Shown piece by piece: positions 1 to 8,573 of a DNA stretch of 21,001 nt (positions are counted from its first letter, which is position 1; each line of letters opens with the position of its first letter). The notes beneath the pieces were generated by a model that worked only from the letters and a program-made list of their open reading frames with translations, made no database searches and had not been told where the DNA came from. Origin of the DNA: a bacterium UBP3_UBA6266 (lineage in GTDB: Bacteria > Auribacterota > UBA6266); NCBI GenBank assembly GCA_002440765.1, contig DJVC01000021.1:1-21001 (forward strand), in the 5' to 3' direction. Made by a program: the position numbers and the translations under genes.

Positions 1-2156
1 GCAAAAATATATTTGTCCTGTCTCCCGGAGTTAAGGAGAATATCCTTTACGACCCTGATAAAGTTTTGGAAAAATTCGGAGTAAATCCCGAAAGGATACT
101 GGATCTGCTGTCTCTGGCGGGAGATGCTTCGGATAATATACCGGGTGTTCCGGGTATCGGTATTAAAACGGCGCGGGAACTCTTAAACAATTTCGGTTCA
201 CTGGATGATATCCTTAATAATATAGATAAGATAAAAAGTCCTTCGAAGCAGAGAATATTCAGGGAGAACGGAGATAAAGCGCTGTTTTCGAGGGATTTGA
301 TCCGGGTCAATGAAGATATTCCCATCGAGTTTGATTTTTCCGAATGTTCCCGGGTCGGTCCGGATAAAAGTTTACTGTCAACCCTTTTCCGGCAATATGA
401 GTTTAAGAAGCTGGCGGAACGGTACGGGACGCGCCGGGATGCGCATAAAAACTGTAAATTGCTGTCATCTCCGGAAGAGATATTGCAGTATCTGGAAAGT
501 TGCCGGCGACTTGAAAAAATATATTTTAAGACACTGAGAGATAAATCGGGTAAATTTCCCGTATTATGTATGTATAACGCGCTTAGAGACCCTGTGTCAT
601 TTGCGCTTGGTGGCAGCGCCGGGGAACCGGTGACCATGGCGGTCAGGGGAATTTTGGAAAGCGGGAAGATAAAAAAAACGGGTTTTGGTTTAAAAAACGA
701 TATTATCGAGTTAAGAAAAGCCGGTATCGGGCTTAACGGGATAGAATCCGATGTTGAAATTGCGGCTTATGTGTTAAACCCCTCATTAAAAAGTTACTCC
801 ATAGACAGCGTAATGTTTAAATATATGCCGGAGAAGGCACTAATTCCGGGAGAATCGGAGGATGCCGCGTACTGTTGTTTATGCCTTGAATCGCTGCCGG
901 AGATAAATGACGTCATGTCACGCCTGATTAAAGAAGAAAAAATGACCGGATTATACAAAGATATCGAGTTGAAAATAATACCGGTTCTTGCGGATATGGA
1001 ATCCGAGGGAATAAGAATAGACAGGAATATTTTAAAGGATTTATCCGTCGAAATGAAAACAGAAATAGATGTTTTAAAGAAGAAAATTTTCGGCGCCGCG
1101 GACCGGGAATTCAATATTAATTCGACGAAACAGCTGGGCAAGGTGCTTTTTGAGGATATGGGGCTTCCGATATCGAGAAAAACAAAGACCGGCTTTTCCA
1201 CGGACGATAAAGTACTTGAAGAACTTGAAAACAAGCATCCTGTTGTTGAGCATGTAAGAAGATACCGGGTACTGACGAAACTTATCTCGACTTATATTGA
1301 CGCCTTACCGGAGCTGGTGGATGCCTCGGACAGGCTTCATACGACATTTAACCATACCGGCACAGCGACAGGCCGTTTAAGTTCAAGCAATCCAAACCTC
1401 CAGAATATACCTGTCAAAACAGAAGACGGAAAAAAAATCCGGAAAGCATTTATTCCGAGAGAAGGATGGCTGCTTCTTTCCTGTGATTATTCACAGATTG
1501 AATTAAGGGTGTTGGCCCATTTATCCGGCGATGAGAAATTGATGAAGGCGTTCAAAGATGACATGGATGTACATGCTTACACAGCCGCGTTGATAAATGA
1601 TATTGACATTGAAGATGTTACGGATGAGCTCAGGCAGTCCGCAAAGGCTGTGAATTTCGGTATAATATACGGTATAAGCCCCTTCGGACTTTCGAAAAAT
1701 GCCGGTATAGCCAGGAAAACAGCTTCAGAATTCATTGAAAATTATTATGCGAGATATAAAAGAGTCAAAGACTTTATTGATGAGGTTATTAAAACGTCTG
1801 AGCAACAGGGTTTTGTAAATACTATTTCGGGAAGAAAAAGATATATTGCCGAATTTAAATCCTCAAACCCGAGAGAGAGGAACTTTGCCGGGAGGATAGC
1901 CGTAAATACAAAAATACAGGGTTCCGCCGCCGACATTATAAAAGCGGCGATGGTGAAGGTTTCCGCTTTAATATACGGTAAAGAATTAAGCTCAAGGATG
2001 ATATTGCAGGTCCATGACGAACTGATATTCGAAGTGCCTCCCATCGAAGCCGAGACGGTTAAGGAGGAAGTCAAAAATATCATGGAAAATATATTCCCGT
2101 TAAATGTTCCGCTTAAAGTCAGTATGTTCTGCGGCAATAACTGGGCGGATATCTGA
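1..2156 (+). CDS. polA: DNA polymerase I, 5'-truncated by window edge
   Basis: Family-A DNA polymerase used in Okazaki fragment processing and repair. The reading frame is open from the first bases, so the gene starts before the window; about the first 150 residues of the 5' nuclease are missing, and the TTG at 66 is internal. The visible part begins in the 5'-3' exonuclease with the helix-3-turn-helix stretch GDASDNIPGVPGIGIKTA (about 120-173). The polymerase domain is complete: motif A DYSQIELRVLAHLSGD near 1485, motif B KAVNFGIIYG near 1644 and motif C VHDE at 2010-2021. The Phe of motif B is the residue that disfavours dideoxynucleotides. The middle 3'-5' exonuclease domain is degenerate: the exo I position reads YFKTL instead of FDTET, so both metal-binding acids are absent and proofreading is probably lost, as known for several Pol I enzymes. 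The next gene starts 3 bases after the stop. Confidence 0.97.
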   Translation, partial: KNIFVLSPGVKENILYDPDKVLEKFGVNPERILDLLSLAGDASDNIPGVPGIGIKTARELLNNFGSLDDILNNIDKIKSPSKQRIFRENGDKALFSRDLIRVNEDIPIEFDFSECSRVGPDKSLLSTLFRQYEFKKLAERYGTRRDAHKNCKLLSSPEEILQYLESCRRLEKIYFKTLRDKSGKFPVLCMYNALRDPVSFALGGSAGEPVTMAVRGILESGKIKKTGFGLKNDIIELRKAGIGLNGIESDVEIAAYVLNPSLKSYSIDSVMFKYMPEKALIPGESEDAAYCCLCLESLPEINDVMSRLIKEEKMTGLYKDIELKIIPVLADMESEGIRIDRNILKDLSVEMKTEIDVLKKKIFGAADREFNINSTKQLGKVLFEDMGLPISRKTKTGFSTDDKVLEELENKHPVVEHVRRYRVLTKLISTYIDALPELVDASDRLHTTFNHTGTATGRLSSSNPNLQNIPVKTEDGKKIRKAFIPREGWLLLSCDYSQIELRVLAHLSGDEKLMKAFKDDMDVHAYTAALINDIDIEDVTDELRQSAKAVNFGIIYGISPFGLSKNAGIARKTASEFIENYYARYKRVKDFIDEVIKTSEQQGFVNTISGRKRYIAEFKSSNPRERNFAGRIAVNTKIQGSAADIIKAAMVKVSALIYGKELSSRMILQVHDELIFEVPPIEAETVKEEVKNIMENIFPLNVPLKVSMFCGNNWADI

Positions 2157-2159
2157 TAT

Positions 2160-4184
2160 ATGGACAAGAATAAATCAGGGATAAGGACGGTTATCATCAT
2201 AGTTTTGCTGGCCGTCATTTATTTTGCCGGAGTGTTTCTCAGGCTGGAATACCGCCTGTTCAGCGAGAGTAAGTACGGAAGGGAATTGCCGTTTACCCTT
2301 GAGAGCCCCCTGCTTTTCAAATATGCGGATATGCTTGCGTCGGGTTGTGATATTCCCGATACGGATTTCAGCGTTCAATATCCCGAGGGGTTAAATGTAA
2401 AAAAAGACCTTTCGACAGGCGGTGATTTTATTCCGGCCGCGGTATACAGGTGCTTTAAACCGGATATTTTATTTCAGCGGTTTATAAGGATATTTTTCCC
2501 CGTATTTTACTGCCTGGGAATATTCGGTATTTTTTTCGCGGCGAAAAACCTGCTCGGTAACAGTGAATCCGGCCTGCTGGCATCGGCAGTCTACGCGTTT
2601 TCGCTGATGTCCGTTATACGTTCTTCGGGCGTTGAGTTTTCAAGAGAAAATTTCGCGTTACCTTTTATATGTGTTCATCTGGGGCTTGTTTCCGCTTATA
2701 TAAATAAGCCTTCCGCGCTTTATGCTCTTATATCGGCCGCCGCGCTGGCCGCCGCGCACGTTTTCTGGGACATGACTCAGTTATACCTGTCCATATGGGT
2801 AATCATAGCCACGGGATATTTGTTCCGGGGAAAGGACACTGACAAATATAAGCCGGTAATCCTGTTTAGTGCGATTGCTGTTTTTTATGCCGGAATCTCG
2901 TCCCCTTACCTTCGGTCTCACGGTTTTTTATGCTCTTTTCCGATGGTTGGCCTATATTTACTCGGATTTTTTGTGATGTTAAGCGGCAAAATAAAGTTTC
3001 TTGCAAAAAAACAATTACTTGTTATAATATGGATAGGTTTATATGTCATATCCAGTGTTGTATCCCTGTATAGCTCGGATTATGGGAGTATTTACTCAAA
3101 TTTCATTTCCTTGTTTTTTGAAAAAATAAAGTATGCGAATCAAATTCCGTCTGACCCTTCACAGTTAACCTGGGATGTAAGAATATTGTGGACTCCGGCT
3201 CTTGATTCTGTCGGTTTCAGGGGTGCTTTGAAGTATTTTGGTGTTACCGGTTTTATTTTTCTTTTGGGTTTCTGCAGGCTAACCTATAATATGTTTAAAA
3301 ATCGCCTTATGAACCTGTTATTTTTAATTCCTTTTGTGCTGATGTGTTTTGTAATGTTTGTTCTTTTCAGGAGAATGTATGTATTCCTTATTATTCCGGT
3401 GTCGGTCATATGCGGTTGTCTTATTACGGGTTCGGATAAAAAATATATGAGAAGATTGATTCTGGCGTTCTTCCTCATTGTCAGCGTAACCGAGGCTTCC
3501 AGGGTGTATGCGTGCAGGAACCGATGGGTAAGGGATATTAACTACGCGGCGTATGAAGATATTCTTATGTGGTCAGAAAAAACTACGCCTGAAGATTCGG
3601 TGATTCTTGCCAATTTCACGATATGCCCGGGATTGAACTATTACGGGAAAAGAAAGATAATTTTTCATCCGAAATTTGAAAATCCGGTATTGAGAAATAA
3701 AATATTTGATTACGGCGAAGCTCTATTCAGTAAAAACGAATCGGATTTTCTCATGTTATGTGACAGGTATTCCGTTGATTATTATGTGTTTACAAGAGGC
3801 ACTTATTCCACCAAAGGCCCTTATTCGATGAGGTATATATGGAATGTCGGGGAAAACCGCCCGGAGTGCATTGCGTCCAAATTTGAGAGATATGATGTTG
3901 TGCCTTTCGGGTTTCTCCCTGTTTATGACAATGGTATATATAAGGCATACCGTTATATCAACAGCGAAGAAATGAAAAATGCCGAAGAGCACACAAGTAA
4001 AGGCATGTATTTCCTGAAAAGCGGCGATGAAAATTCGGCCGAAAACTCTTTTAAAAAAGCGTTGAGTATCTATCCTTTGTATAAACCCGCGGCTTTCCAG
4101 CTCGGCAGATTATATATGCGGACCGGAAAAATTGACGAAGGGCTTGAACTCATCAAGAATTCCAAAGAGATGCTGTTTGAATGA
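2160..4184 (+). CDS. STT3-like GT-C membrane glycosyltransferase with C-terminal TPR
   Basis: A 674-residue integral membrane protein with about 11-13 hydrophobic segments from residue 9 to about 445, a soluble domain, and TPR-like repeats at about 605-670 (ending SAENSFKKALSIYP and GRLYMRTGKIDEGLELI). The first loop after helix 1 (residues 46-77) has the pattern of STT3/AglB oligosaccharyltransferases: an acidic residue before SPLLFKYADML, then DTDFSVQYPEG. Near residue 160, RSSGVEFSREN resembles the STT3 loop around its DNE motif. After the last helix, TPEDSVIL sits where STT3 has a similar lead-in to WWDYG, but WWDYG itself is replaced by NFTIC. By family it should use a polyprenyl-phosphate-linked sugar donor on the outer face of the inner membrane; the acceptor is unknown. 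True protein N-glycosylation is doubtful without WWDYG. It lies 3 bases after polA and overlaps coaE by 4 bases (ATGA), so it is translationally coupled to both. Confidence 0.7.
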   Translation: MDKNKSGIRTVIIIVLLAVIYFAGVFLRLEYRLFSESKYGRELPFTLESPLLFKYADMLASGCDIPDTDFSVQYPEGLNVKKDLSTGGDFIPAAVYRCFKPDILFQRFIRIFFPVFYCLGIFGIFFAAKNLLGNSESGLLASAVYAFSLMSVIRSSGVEFSRENFALPFICVHLGLVSAYINKPSALYALISAAALAAAHVFWDMTQLYLSIWVIIATGYLFRGKDTDKYKPVILFSAIAVFYAGISSPYLRSHGFLCSFPMVGLYLLGFFVMLSGKIKFLAKKQLLVIIWIGLYVISSVVSLYSSDYGSIYSNFISLFFEKIKYANQIPSDPSQLTWDVRILWTPALDSVGFRGALKYFGVTGFIFLLGFCRLTYNMFKNRLMNLLFLIPFVLMCFVMFVLFRRMYVFLIIPVSVICGCLITGSDKKYMRRLILAFFLIVSVTEASRVYACRNRWVRDINYAAYEDILMWSEKTTPEDSVILANFTICPGLNYYGKRKIIFHPKFENPVLRNKIFDYGEALFSKNESDFLMLCDRYSVDYYVFTRGTYSTKGPYSMRYIWNVGENRPECIASKFERYDVVPFGFLPVYDNGIYKAYRYINSEEMKNAEEHTSKGMYFLKSGDENSAENSFKKALSIYPLYKPAAFQLGRLYMRTGKIDEGLELIKNSKEMLFE

Positions 4185-4783
4185 AAATAGCTATTACAGG
4201 CGGTATATGCACAGGGAAAACATTCATCGGTTCCATACTTAAAGATATGGGTTTTAATATAATCGATGCGGATATCATATCCGGAAAAGTGGCGGAGCGC
4301 CGGAGCGGGCAGATAACCGGGTGTTTTAAAGGCAGGTGTCTTTCCGGAGATGGCAGTATCGACAGGAAAAAACTTGCGCGGATAATATTTAATTCCGGGA
4401 AAGACAGGAAAGCGCTTGAAAAAATACTCCACCCCGAAATAATTTCCGTAATGAAAAATAAGATGGATAAATACCGGAAGGAAGGGAAAAAGTTTGTTGT
4501 TATCGCCCCGCTGGTATATGAAGCCGGCCTGGAAAATATGTTCGATAAAATTATTTTGCTGTCCTGCCCGGAAAAATTGCAAATTGACAGGGTCGTTGAA
4601 AGGGATAAGATCGGCCGTGATGACGCGTTAAAAATAATTAAAGTTCAGCTGTCCGGCGCCGAGAAAAGGGCAAAAGCTGACTATATTATAGATACTTCAA
4701 AAAATAAAGGTGAAACAGAAAAGCAGGTAAAAGAGATTTTCAATAAACTATTTAAGGAGGATGTAAATGGGCAGGGTAACTAA
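4181..4783 (+). CDS. coaE: Dephospho-CoA kinase
   Basis: Catalyses the last step of coenzyme A synthesis, phosphorylating the 3' hydroxyl of the dephospho-CoA ribose with ATP in the cytoplasm. The 200-residue length is normal. The P-loop is GGICTGKT at residues 7-14, followed by the family's INDAD-like IIDADIIS, the [14 protein letters not shown] lid region, the HPEI motif, and [10 protein letters not shown] before the nucleotide-binding C-terminal half with RVVERD. The start ATG overlaps the stop of the STT3-like gene as ATGA. The 3' end overlaps the rho start by 17 bases, so the rho ribosome binding site lies inside coaE. The Cys in the P-loop is a small departure from the usual Gly/Ser-rich sequence but keeps the Gly-Lys-Thr core. 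Confidence 0.95.
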   Translation: MKIAITGGICTGKTFIGSILKDMGFNIIDADIISGKVAERRSGQITGCFKGRCLSGDGSIDRKKLARIIFNSGKDRKALEKILHPEIISVMKNKMDKYRKEGKKFVVIAPLVYEAGLENMFDKIILLSCPEKLQIDRVVERDKIGRDDALKIIKVQLSGAEKRAKADYIIDTSKNKGETEKQVKEIFNKLFKEDVNGQGN

Positions 4784-6152
4784 ACCAAAGGAAGAAGATG
4801 TTCAGGGTATGAAAAAGGAAAATTCAAAAGAGGAAACTCCGTTGACGGCAAATGCTCAACCCGATTCAAGAAACGGAAAAGACCCCGGAAGGGCAGGCGA
4901 CGAGCTGAATATCGTATCCCTTCAAAAAATGACATTGCCTCAATTGAATAAAATCGCGAAGCAGCTTAATATTGAAGGTCTCGGCACTTTAAAAAAACAT
5001 CAGCTTATATTCGAAATACTAAAAGCCAGAGCGCGGGCCAACGGGTTGATGTTCGGAGAAGGAGTTCTTGAAATCCTTCCTGACGGTTTCGGTTTTCTGA
5101 GATCGCCGAATTATAATTATCTGCCGTGCCCCGAAGATATTTATGTTTCACCGTCGCAGATAAGAAGGTTCGACCTTCAGACGGGGGATATGGTTTCGGG
5201 CCAGATAAGGCCGCCTAAAGATAAAGAAAAATATTTTGCGCTGCTTAAAGTGGAGGCCGTAAACCATGAAGATCCCGATAAAGCCAAGGATAAAATACTG
5301 TTTGATAACCTGACTCCGCTTTATCCTTTAAAGCGTTTTATCCTTGAAACTAAATCCGAAAATGTATCCATGAGAGTTATGGATATATTAACTCCTCTCG
5401 GACGGGGACAGAGGGGATTGATTGTCGCCCCTCCCAGGACAGGTAAAACCATGCTGCTTCAGGCAATTGCCAACAGCGTAACGACAAATACCCCGGAAGC
5501 AAAATTAATTGTCCTTCTGATAGACGAAAGGCCGGAAGAAGTTACGGATATGGAGAGGACGGTAAGAGGGGAAGTGATAAGTTCGACGTTTGATGAACCG
5601 CCTGAAAGACATATCCAGGTCGCGGAGATAGTTATAGAAAAAGCGAAAAGACTGGTAGAGCACAAGCACGATGTTGTTATTCTTCTGGACAGTGTTACGC
5701 GGTTAGCCCGGGCTTATAACACGGTTCAGCCTCACAGCGGAAGGATTCTTACGGGGGGGCTTGACTCCAATGCTCTTCATAAGCCAAAGAGGTTTTTCGG
5801 AGCCGCCCGCAATATTGAGGAAGGCGGAAGCCTGACCATCATAGCTACCGCGCTTATTGATACCGGAAGCAAAATGGACGAAGTGATATTTGAAGAGTTT
5901 AAAGGAACCGGCAATATGGAACTTCATCTTGACAGGAGGCTTGTCGACAAGAGGGTATTCCCCGCGATCGACATCGAAAGATCCGGCACAAGAAAAGAAG
6001 AACTGCTCTTCCATGAAGACGAACTTAAGCGGATATGGCTTTTAAGGAAAGCCCTTCAGGGGATGAATCCGGTAGAGTGTATGGAGCTGATAATCAATAA
6101 GTTGAAGAAGACCCAGAGCAACGCTGAATTTCTTCTTTCTATTAACGGTTAA
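4767..6152 (+). CDS. rho: Transcription termination factor Rho
   Basis: Hexameric RNA-dependent ATPase that ends transcription at Rho-dependent sites. At 461 residues it is longer than E. coli Rho because of a charged, low-complexity N-terminal extension of about 45 residues. After it come the Rho-N helical domain ([17 protein letters not shown]), the cold-shock RNA-binding domain ([20 protein letters not shown]) and the RecA-type ATPase. Walker A is APPRTGKT at 221-228, then LIDERPEEV, Walker [17 protein letters not shown], the Q-loop region around [16 protein letters not shown], and the R-loop [12 protein letters not shown]. The ATG at 4767 is chosen because a strong AAGGAGG ribosome binding site lies 6 bases upstream. 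It ends the polA-coaE gene run; no intrinsic terminator is visible after it. Confidence 0.98.
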   Translation: MGRVTKPKEEDVQGMKKENSKEETPLTANAQPDSRNGKDPGRAGDELNIVSLQKMTLPQLNKIAKQLNIEGLGTLKKHQLIFEILKARARANGLMFGEGVLEILPDGFGFLRSPNYNYLPCPEDIYVSPSQIRRFDLQTGDMVSGQIRPPKDKEKYFALLKVEAVNHEDPDKAKDKILFDNLTPLYPLKRFILETKSENVSMRVMDILTPLGRGQRGLIVAPPRTGKTMLLQAIANSVTTNTPEAKLIVLLIDERPEEVTDMERTVRGEVISSTFDEPPERHIQVAEIVIEKAKRLVEHKHDVVILLDSVTRLARAYNTVQPHSGRILTGGLDSNALHKPKRFFGAARNIEEGGSLTIIATALIDTGSKMDEVIFEEFKGTGNMELHLDRRLVDKRVFPAIDIERSGTRKEELLFHEDELKRIWLLRKALQGMNPVECMELIINKLKKTQSNAEFLLSING

Positions 6153-6158
6153 TCATCG

Positions 6159-6187
6159 TTGACCACGGTGGTTATTTATGGTAACTT
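6159..6187 (+). promoter_or_regulatory. Possible sigma70-like promoter in rho-pseudopilin gap
   Basis: The 110-base gap after rho contains TTGACC (6159-6164), a 17-base spacer and a weak -10 TAACTT (6182-6187) preceded by TG one base upstream, an extended -10 arrangement. An 11-base palindrome with a one-base centre, ACCACGGTGGT (6162-6172), overlaps the -35 and could be an operator. The -10 matches consensus at only about three positions. The downstream gene has a GAGGAG ribosome binding site ending about 9 bases before its ATG. Nothing else is recognised in this gap. Confidence 0.35.
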
Positions 6188-6262
6188 ACTTACTGTGTCC
6201 GTAGAGTGTCGTTATATGAGATGATTTCTATGAAAAGTTCTTAATCAGAGGAGCTTATTGTT

Positions 6263-7573
6263 ATGAGACCGTTTTCCGGAAAAAAAGGTTTTAGTGTTAC
6301 GGAATTGCTTGTGGTTGTGGGAATTATAATTATTATCGCGGGCCTTTTACTGCCGGTTCTTCTGAGGTCAAGGCACAGGGCGAATGAAACAGGCATTCCT
6401 GTTGACTTAGGTCAGCTTAGAGCGGCTTTGGAAATGTATTATTCGGACTGGGGCACTTATCCCTATGGCGCAAATGCCGATATGGTATTGTGCCTGGGCG
6501 GCGGCTATTTCGCGTTTTCATCCGAGTCTGTTCAGGATGGGCTTATCATTGACGCGAACGGAATTCCCTATATCTACAAATATCCCGGGAATAACCGGGA
6601 AGGCAGATACGACCTTTATTCGGTATCCGCTGAGTTGCCCGGTGTAAATATTACGGCTCCGACCACAGCCGGTATTACGGGTGGAGTGGATATAACCGCT
6701 CCGTCAGCGGGGCATGGCTCAGGGGGTTCTTCGGGAAGAGGAGGTTCGCAGGGAAGCGAAGATGATGAGAAGGGGTCTCAAGGTTCCGAAGCATCCGAAG
6801 AAGAAAAAGACTGGCTGGACGGGGCTGATAGTTTAATAAGAAACGCTCTTCTTGATGTTATAAAAGACCACGAGTGGGCAAGCGTATATTACAGTCTTTT
6901 AGAGAACAACGATATAGTTCCCGTTTTCGGCGATGCCGATGGAGCTGTCGCTTATTATAATTCTGCGACGGATGAAATTGTAATTGATACCGCGTATCAA
7001 AATTCCGATAAATATATAATAGCAACCATTATCATTCATGAGGCGACACACGCTGGACAGAACGACGTTCATCCGGCAAACCCCACAAATTATAACGGAC
7101 CGACCCTTCAGCAGCGGATTGCTTCGATATTGGATATTATGACGTATATAGACGCAAACGACACGGAAGTCGGGTATAGCGCTGTCCAGATAGCGAACTG
7201 CGCGGCTACCGCACAGATAGAATTTCTCGCGTGGTGGAATGAGGCGCACTTCTGGATGGATGGTGCCAGATATAATTCCGATTCAGGTACGACAGGTTAT
7301 GATGTGTGCGATTCGTCGGCGCAACTTATCTGGGGAGCCGGACTTCCTTACGGCAATGAAGATATAGCAAGCGTTGACGACATAAATTACGGTGACTATA
7401 TCGCTAAAGGCGAAACAGAAAGCCTGACAGCCGATTACGAGGATATAATTGACATATTAGGGTGGACTTCTTATCCTGATATATGGGAAGTAAACGGTAC
7501 AGACTATTTTTGTTATCCGGAGTTGAAAAATATGGCGTGGGATGTTGACACAAGCACGATAACCTATAATTAA
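6263..7573 (+). CDS. GspG-like pseudopilin fused to putative HExxH metallopeptidase domain
   Basis: A 436-residue protein. The N-terminus is a class III prepilin signal: basic leader, cleavage after Gly9, mature Phe+1 and Glu+5 (FSVTE), then a hydrophobic helix to about residue 34. Residues 45-126 resemble the GspG/major pseudopilin core: LRAALEMYYSDWGTYP, then IPYIYKYPGNNREGRYDLYS. A linker (about 128-183) rich in Gly, Ser and Glu, with a repeated ITAP, leads to a C-terminal domain of about 250 residues. There HEATHAGQ (His259, Glu260, His263) fits the HExxH zinc-peptidase motif, and Glu320 in AQIEFLAWW is a candidate third zinc ligand. The family of the C-terminal domain is not recognised, so peptidase activity is inference. 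Exported assembly by a type II secretion or type IV pilus machine is the natural expectation; no other such gene is in the window. The next gene starts 12 bases after the stop, probably in one transcript. Confidence 0.8.
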   Translation: MRPFSGKKGFSVTELLVVVGIIIIIAGLLLPVLLRSRHRANETGIPVDLGQLRAALEMYYSDWGTYPYGANADMVLCLGGGYFAFSSESVQDGLIIDANGIPYIYKYPGNNREGRYDLYSVSAELPGVNITAPTTAGITGGVDITAPSAGHGSGGSSGRGGSQGSEDDEKGSQGSEASEEEKDWLDGADSLIRNALLDVIKDHEWASVYYSLLENNDIVPVFGDADGAVAYYNSATDEIVIDTAYQNSDKYIIATIIIHEATHAGQNDVHPANPTNYNGPTLQQRIASILDIMTYIDANDTEVGYSAVQIANCAATAQIEFLAWWNEAHFWMDGARYNSDSGTTGYDVCDSSAQLIWGAGLPYGNEDIASVDDINYGDYIAKGETESLTADYEDIIDILGWTSYPDIWEVNGTDYFCYPELKNMAWDVDTSTITYN

Positions 7574-7585
7574 AGGAGATATATC

Positions 7586-8221
7586 GTGAATAAAAACAGA
7601 ATTTTTAGAATAACCTTAACGGTTGTTTTTCTTATAGCGGCAGGCGTTAGCATTAATGTATTTGCCAAAAGCAATATTAATGCGATAATACCCGAGAATT
7701 CTGACGGAACCAGGAAAGTCGGTCAGGAAAGGTTTGAAACGGTGGAAAAATTTATAAAAAAGGAAATCCTGCTCAGCGGTTTGAATATGAAAATGGAAGT
7801 CCCTTCGAACTGGGTCTCCTCCCCCGGAAAATTTACAGGAAGGTCTGCAAAGTCTTTTTCTATAGCCGGTCCGAGAAATGTTGATAACACTTACACTGTC
7901 AATTTAAGAGTCAAGGTTTATCCCGCGGGAAAGTTTGACGGGATTGAAGATATGATGAATAATATCTCCGGCAAGACTGATTCAAGAGATATTACGGTGA
8001 GCGGGATACCCGCAAAAGAGGTATTTTCTGAAAACAGCGCTTCTTTGCCGCTGTATTCGGTGACGGACAGAACAACCGATATTCTCACGGTTTGCGCCGG
8101 ATTTGAAGTGGGTAAAGATATTGTGCAGGTAAAATATTCCGCGGATAAGAGAGATTTTTATGAGTATAAAAAGGTATATGACAAAATAGTCAATTCTCTG
8201 CAAGTGTCGCCGGACAAATAG
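7586..8221 (+). CDS. Secreted PsbP/DcrB-like protein of unknown function
   Basis: A 211-residue protein with a Sec signal peptide: basic N-terminus, hydrophobic stretch 9-26 and likely signal peptidase I cleavage after VFA (residue 27); there is no lipobox Cys. The mature part starts with a polar segment, then a pattern like PsbP/DcrB folds: MKMEVPSNWVSS, alternating strands, a GIPAKE turn, DIVQVKYSA, and a last helix YKKVYDKIVNSLQ. That fold assignment rests on pattern only. The start is GTG at 7586, chosen because AAGGAGA lies 6 bases upstream and the next in-frame choices would cut the signal peptide. It follows the pseudopilin-peptidase gene by 12 bases and is followed by an intrinsic terminator, so the two form a cassette; an extracytoplasmic partner, substrate or inhibitor role is possible but unproven. 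Confidence 0.7.
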   Translation: MNKNRIFRITLTVVFLIAAGVSINVFAKSNINAIIPENSDGTRKVGQERFETVEKFIKKEILLSGLNMKMEVPSNWVSSPGKFTGRSAKSFSIAGPRNVDNTYTVNLRVKVYPAGKFDGIEDMMNNISGKTDSRDITVSGIPAKEVFSENSASLPLYSVTDRTTDILTVCAGFEVGKDIVQVKYSADKRDFYEYKKVYDKIVNSLQVSPDK

Positions 8222-8244
8222 GTTATAAGATATTATCTGGTCAT

Positions 8245-8286
8245 AAAATTAATCGGCCGGTTGTTCCTGCGCCGATTAATTTTTTT
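8245..8286 (+). terminator. Intrinsic (Rho-independent) terminator
   Basis: A perfect 10-bp stem, ATTAATCGGC (8248-8257) with GCCGATTAAT (8271-8280), extends by three A-T pairs at the base. The loop is 13 bases and a run of six or more T follows directly (8281-8286). It lies 24 bases after the stop of the PsbP-like gene and closes the two-gene cassette before rpmE. Confidence 0.88.
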
Positions 8287-8301
8287 CCGGGGCCCGGCGG
8301 C

Positions 8302-8337
8302 TTGACAGATGAAGTATAATAAGCATTTAAATTAAAT
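8302..8337 (+). promoter_or_regulatory. Probable promoter region for rpmE-prfA-prmC-murA
   Basis: A perfect -35 hexamer TTGACA occurs at 8302-8307 and a perfect TATAAT at 8315-8320, but only 7 bases separate them, too few for one sigma70 promoter. Either TTGACA works with a poorer -10 about 17-19 bases downstream (ATTTAA at 8325 or TTAAAT at 8327), or TATAAT acts with a different upstream element. A GC-rich near-palindrome CCGGGGCCCGG (8287-8297) sits just before the -35. The position after a terminator and before an operon makes promoter activity likely, though the exact elements are unclear. Confidence 0.45.
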
Positions 8338-8354
8338 ATCAGGAGGACTCAAAA

Positions 8355-8570
8355 GTGAAAAAGAACACACATCCGAAATATTCAGATTCAACTATAACAT
8401 GCGCGTGCGGAGAAGTGATACACACCCGCTCTACCAAACCGGAGATTCATATTGGTATATGTTCGAAATGCCATCCTTTCTTTACCGGTAAGGAAAAACT
8501 TATGGATGCTGCCGGAAGAGTAGAGAAATTCATGAGGAAATACGGCAAGAAAAAAGGCGGAGAAGCATAA
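8355..8570 (+). CDS. rpmE: Ribosomal protein L31, zinc-binding type
   Basis: A 71-residue large-subunit ribosomal protein that bridges the subunits. It begins MKKNTHPKY and carries Cys16, Cys18, Cys36 and Cys39 (CAC, then [10 protein letters not shown]), so it is the zinc-binding (C+) form rather than the zinc-free paralogue made under zinc starvation. The basic tail RKYGKKKGG is typical. Start is GTG at 8355 with AGGAGG 8 bases upstream. It is the first gene of a unit with prfA, prmC and murA; prfA begins 3 bases after its stop. Confidence 0.97.
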   Translation: MKKNTHPKYSDSTITCACGEVIHTRSTKPEIHIGICSKCHPFFTGKEKLMDAAGRVEKFMRKYGKKKGGEA

Positions 8571-8573
8571 TCC

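Noticed and set aside
66..68. TTG as the true start of polA
   Set aside because: The same frame continues to the window edge with residues matching the 5' nuclease, so this codon is internal.
47..637. Minus-strand open frame opposite polA, and similar antisense frames opposite most genes
   Set aside because: All lie fully inside well-identified plus-strand genes, have no recognisable protein family, and have no supporting ribosome binding sites.
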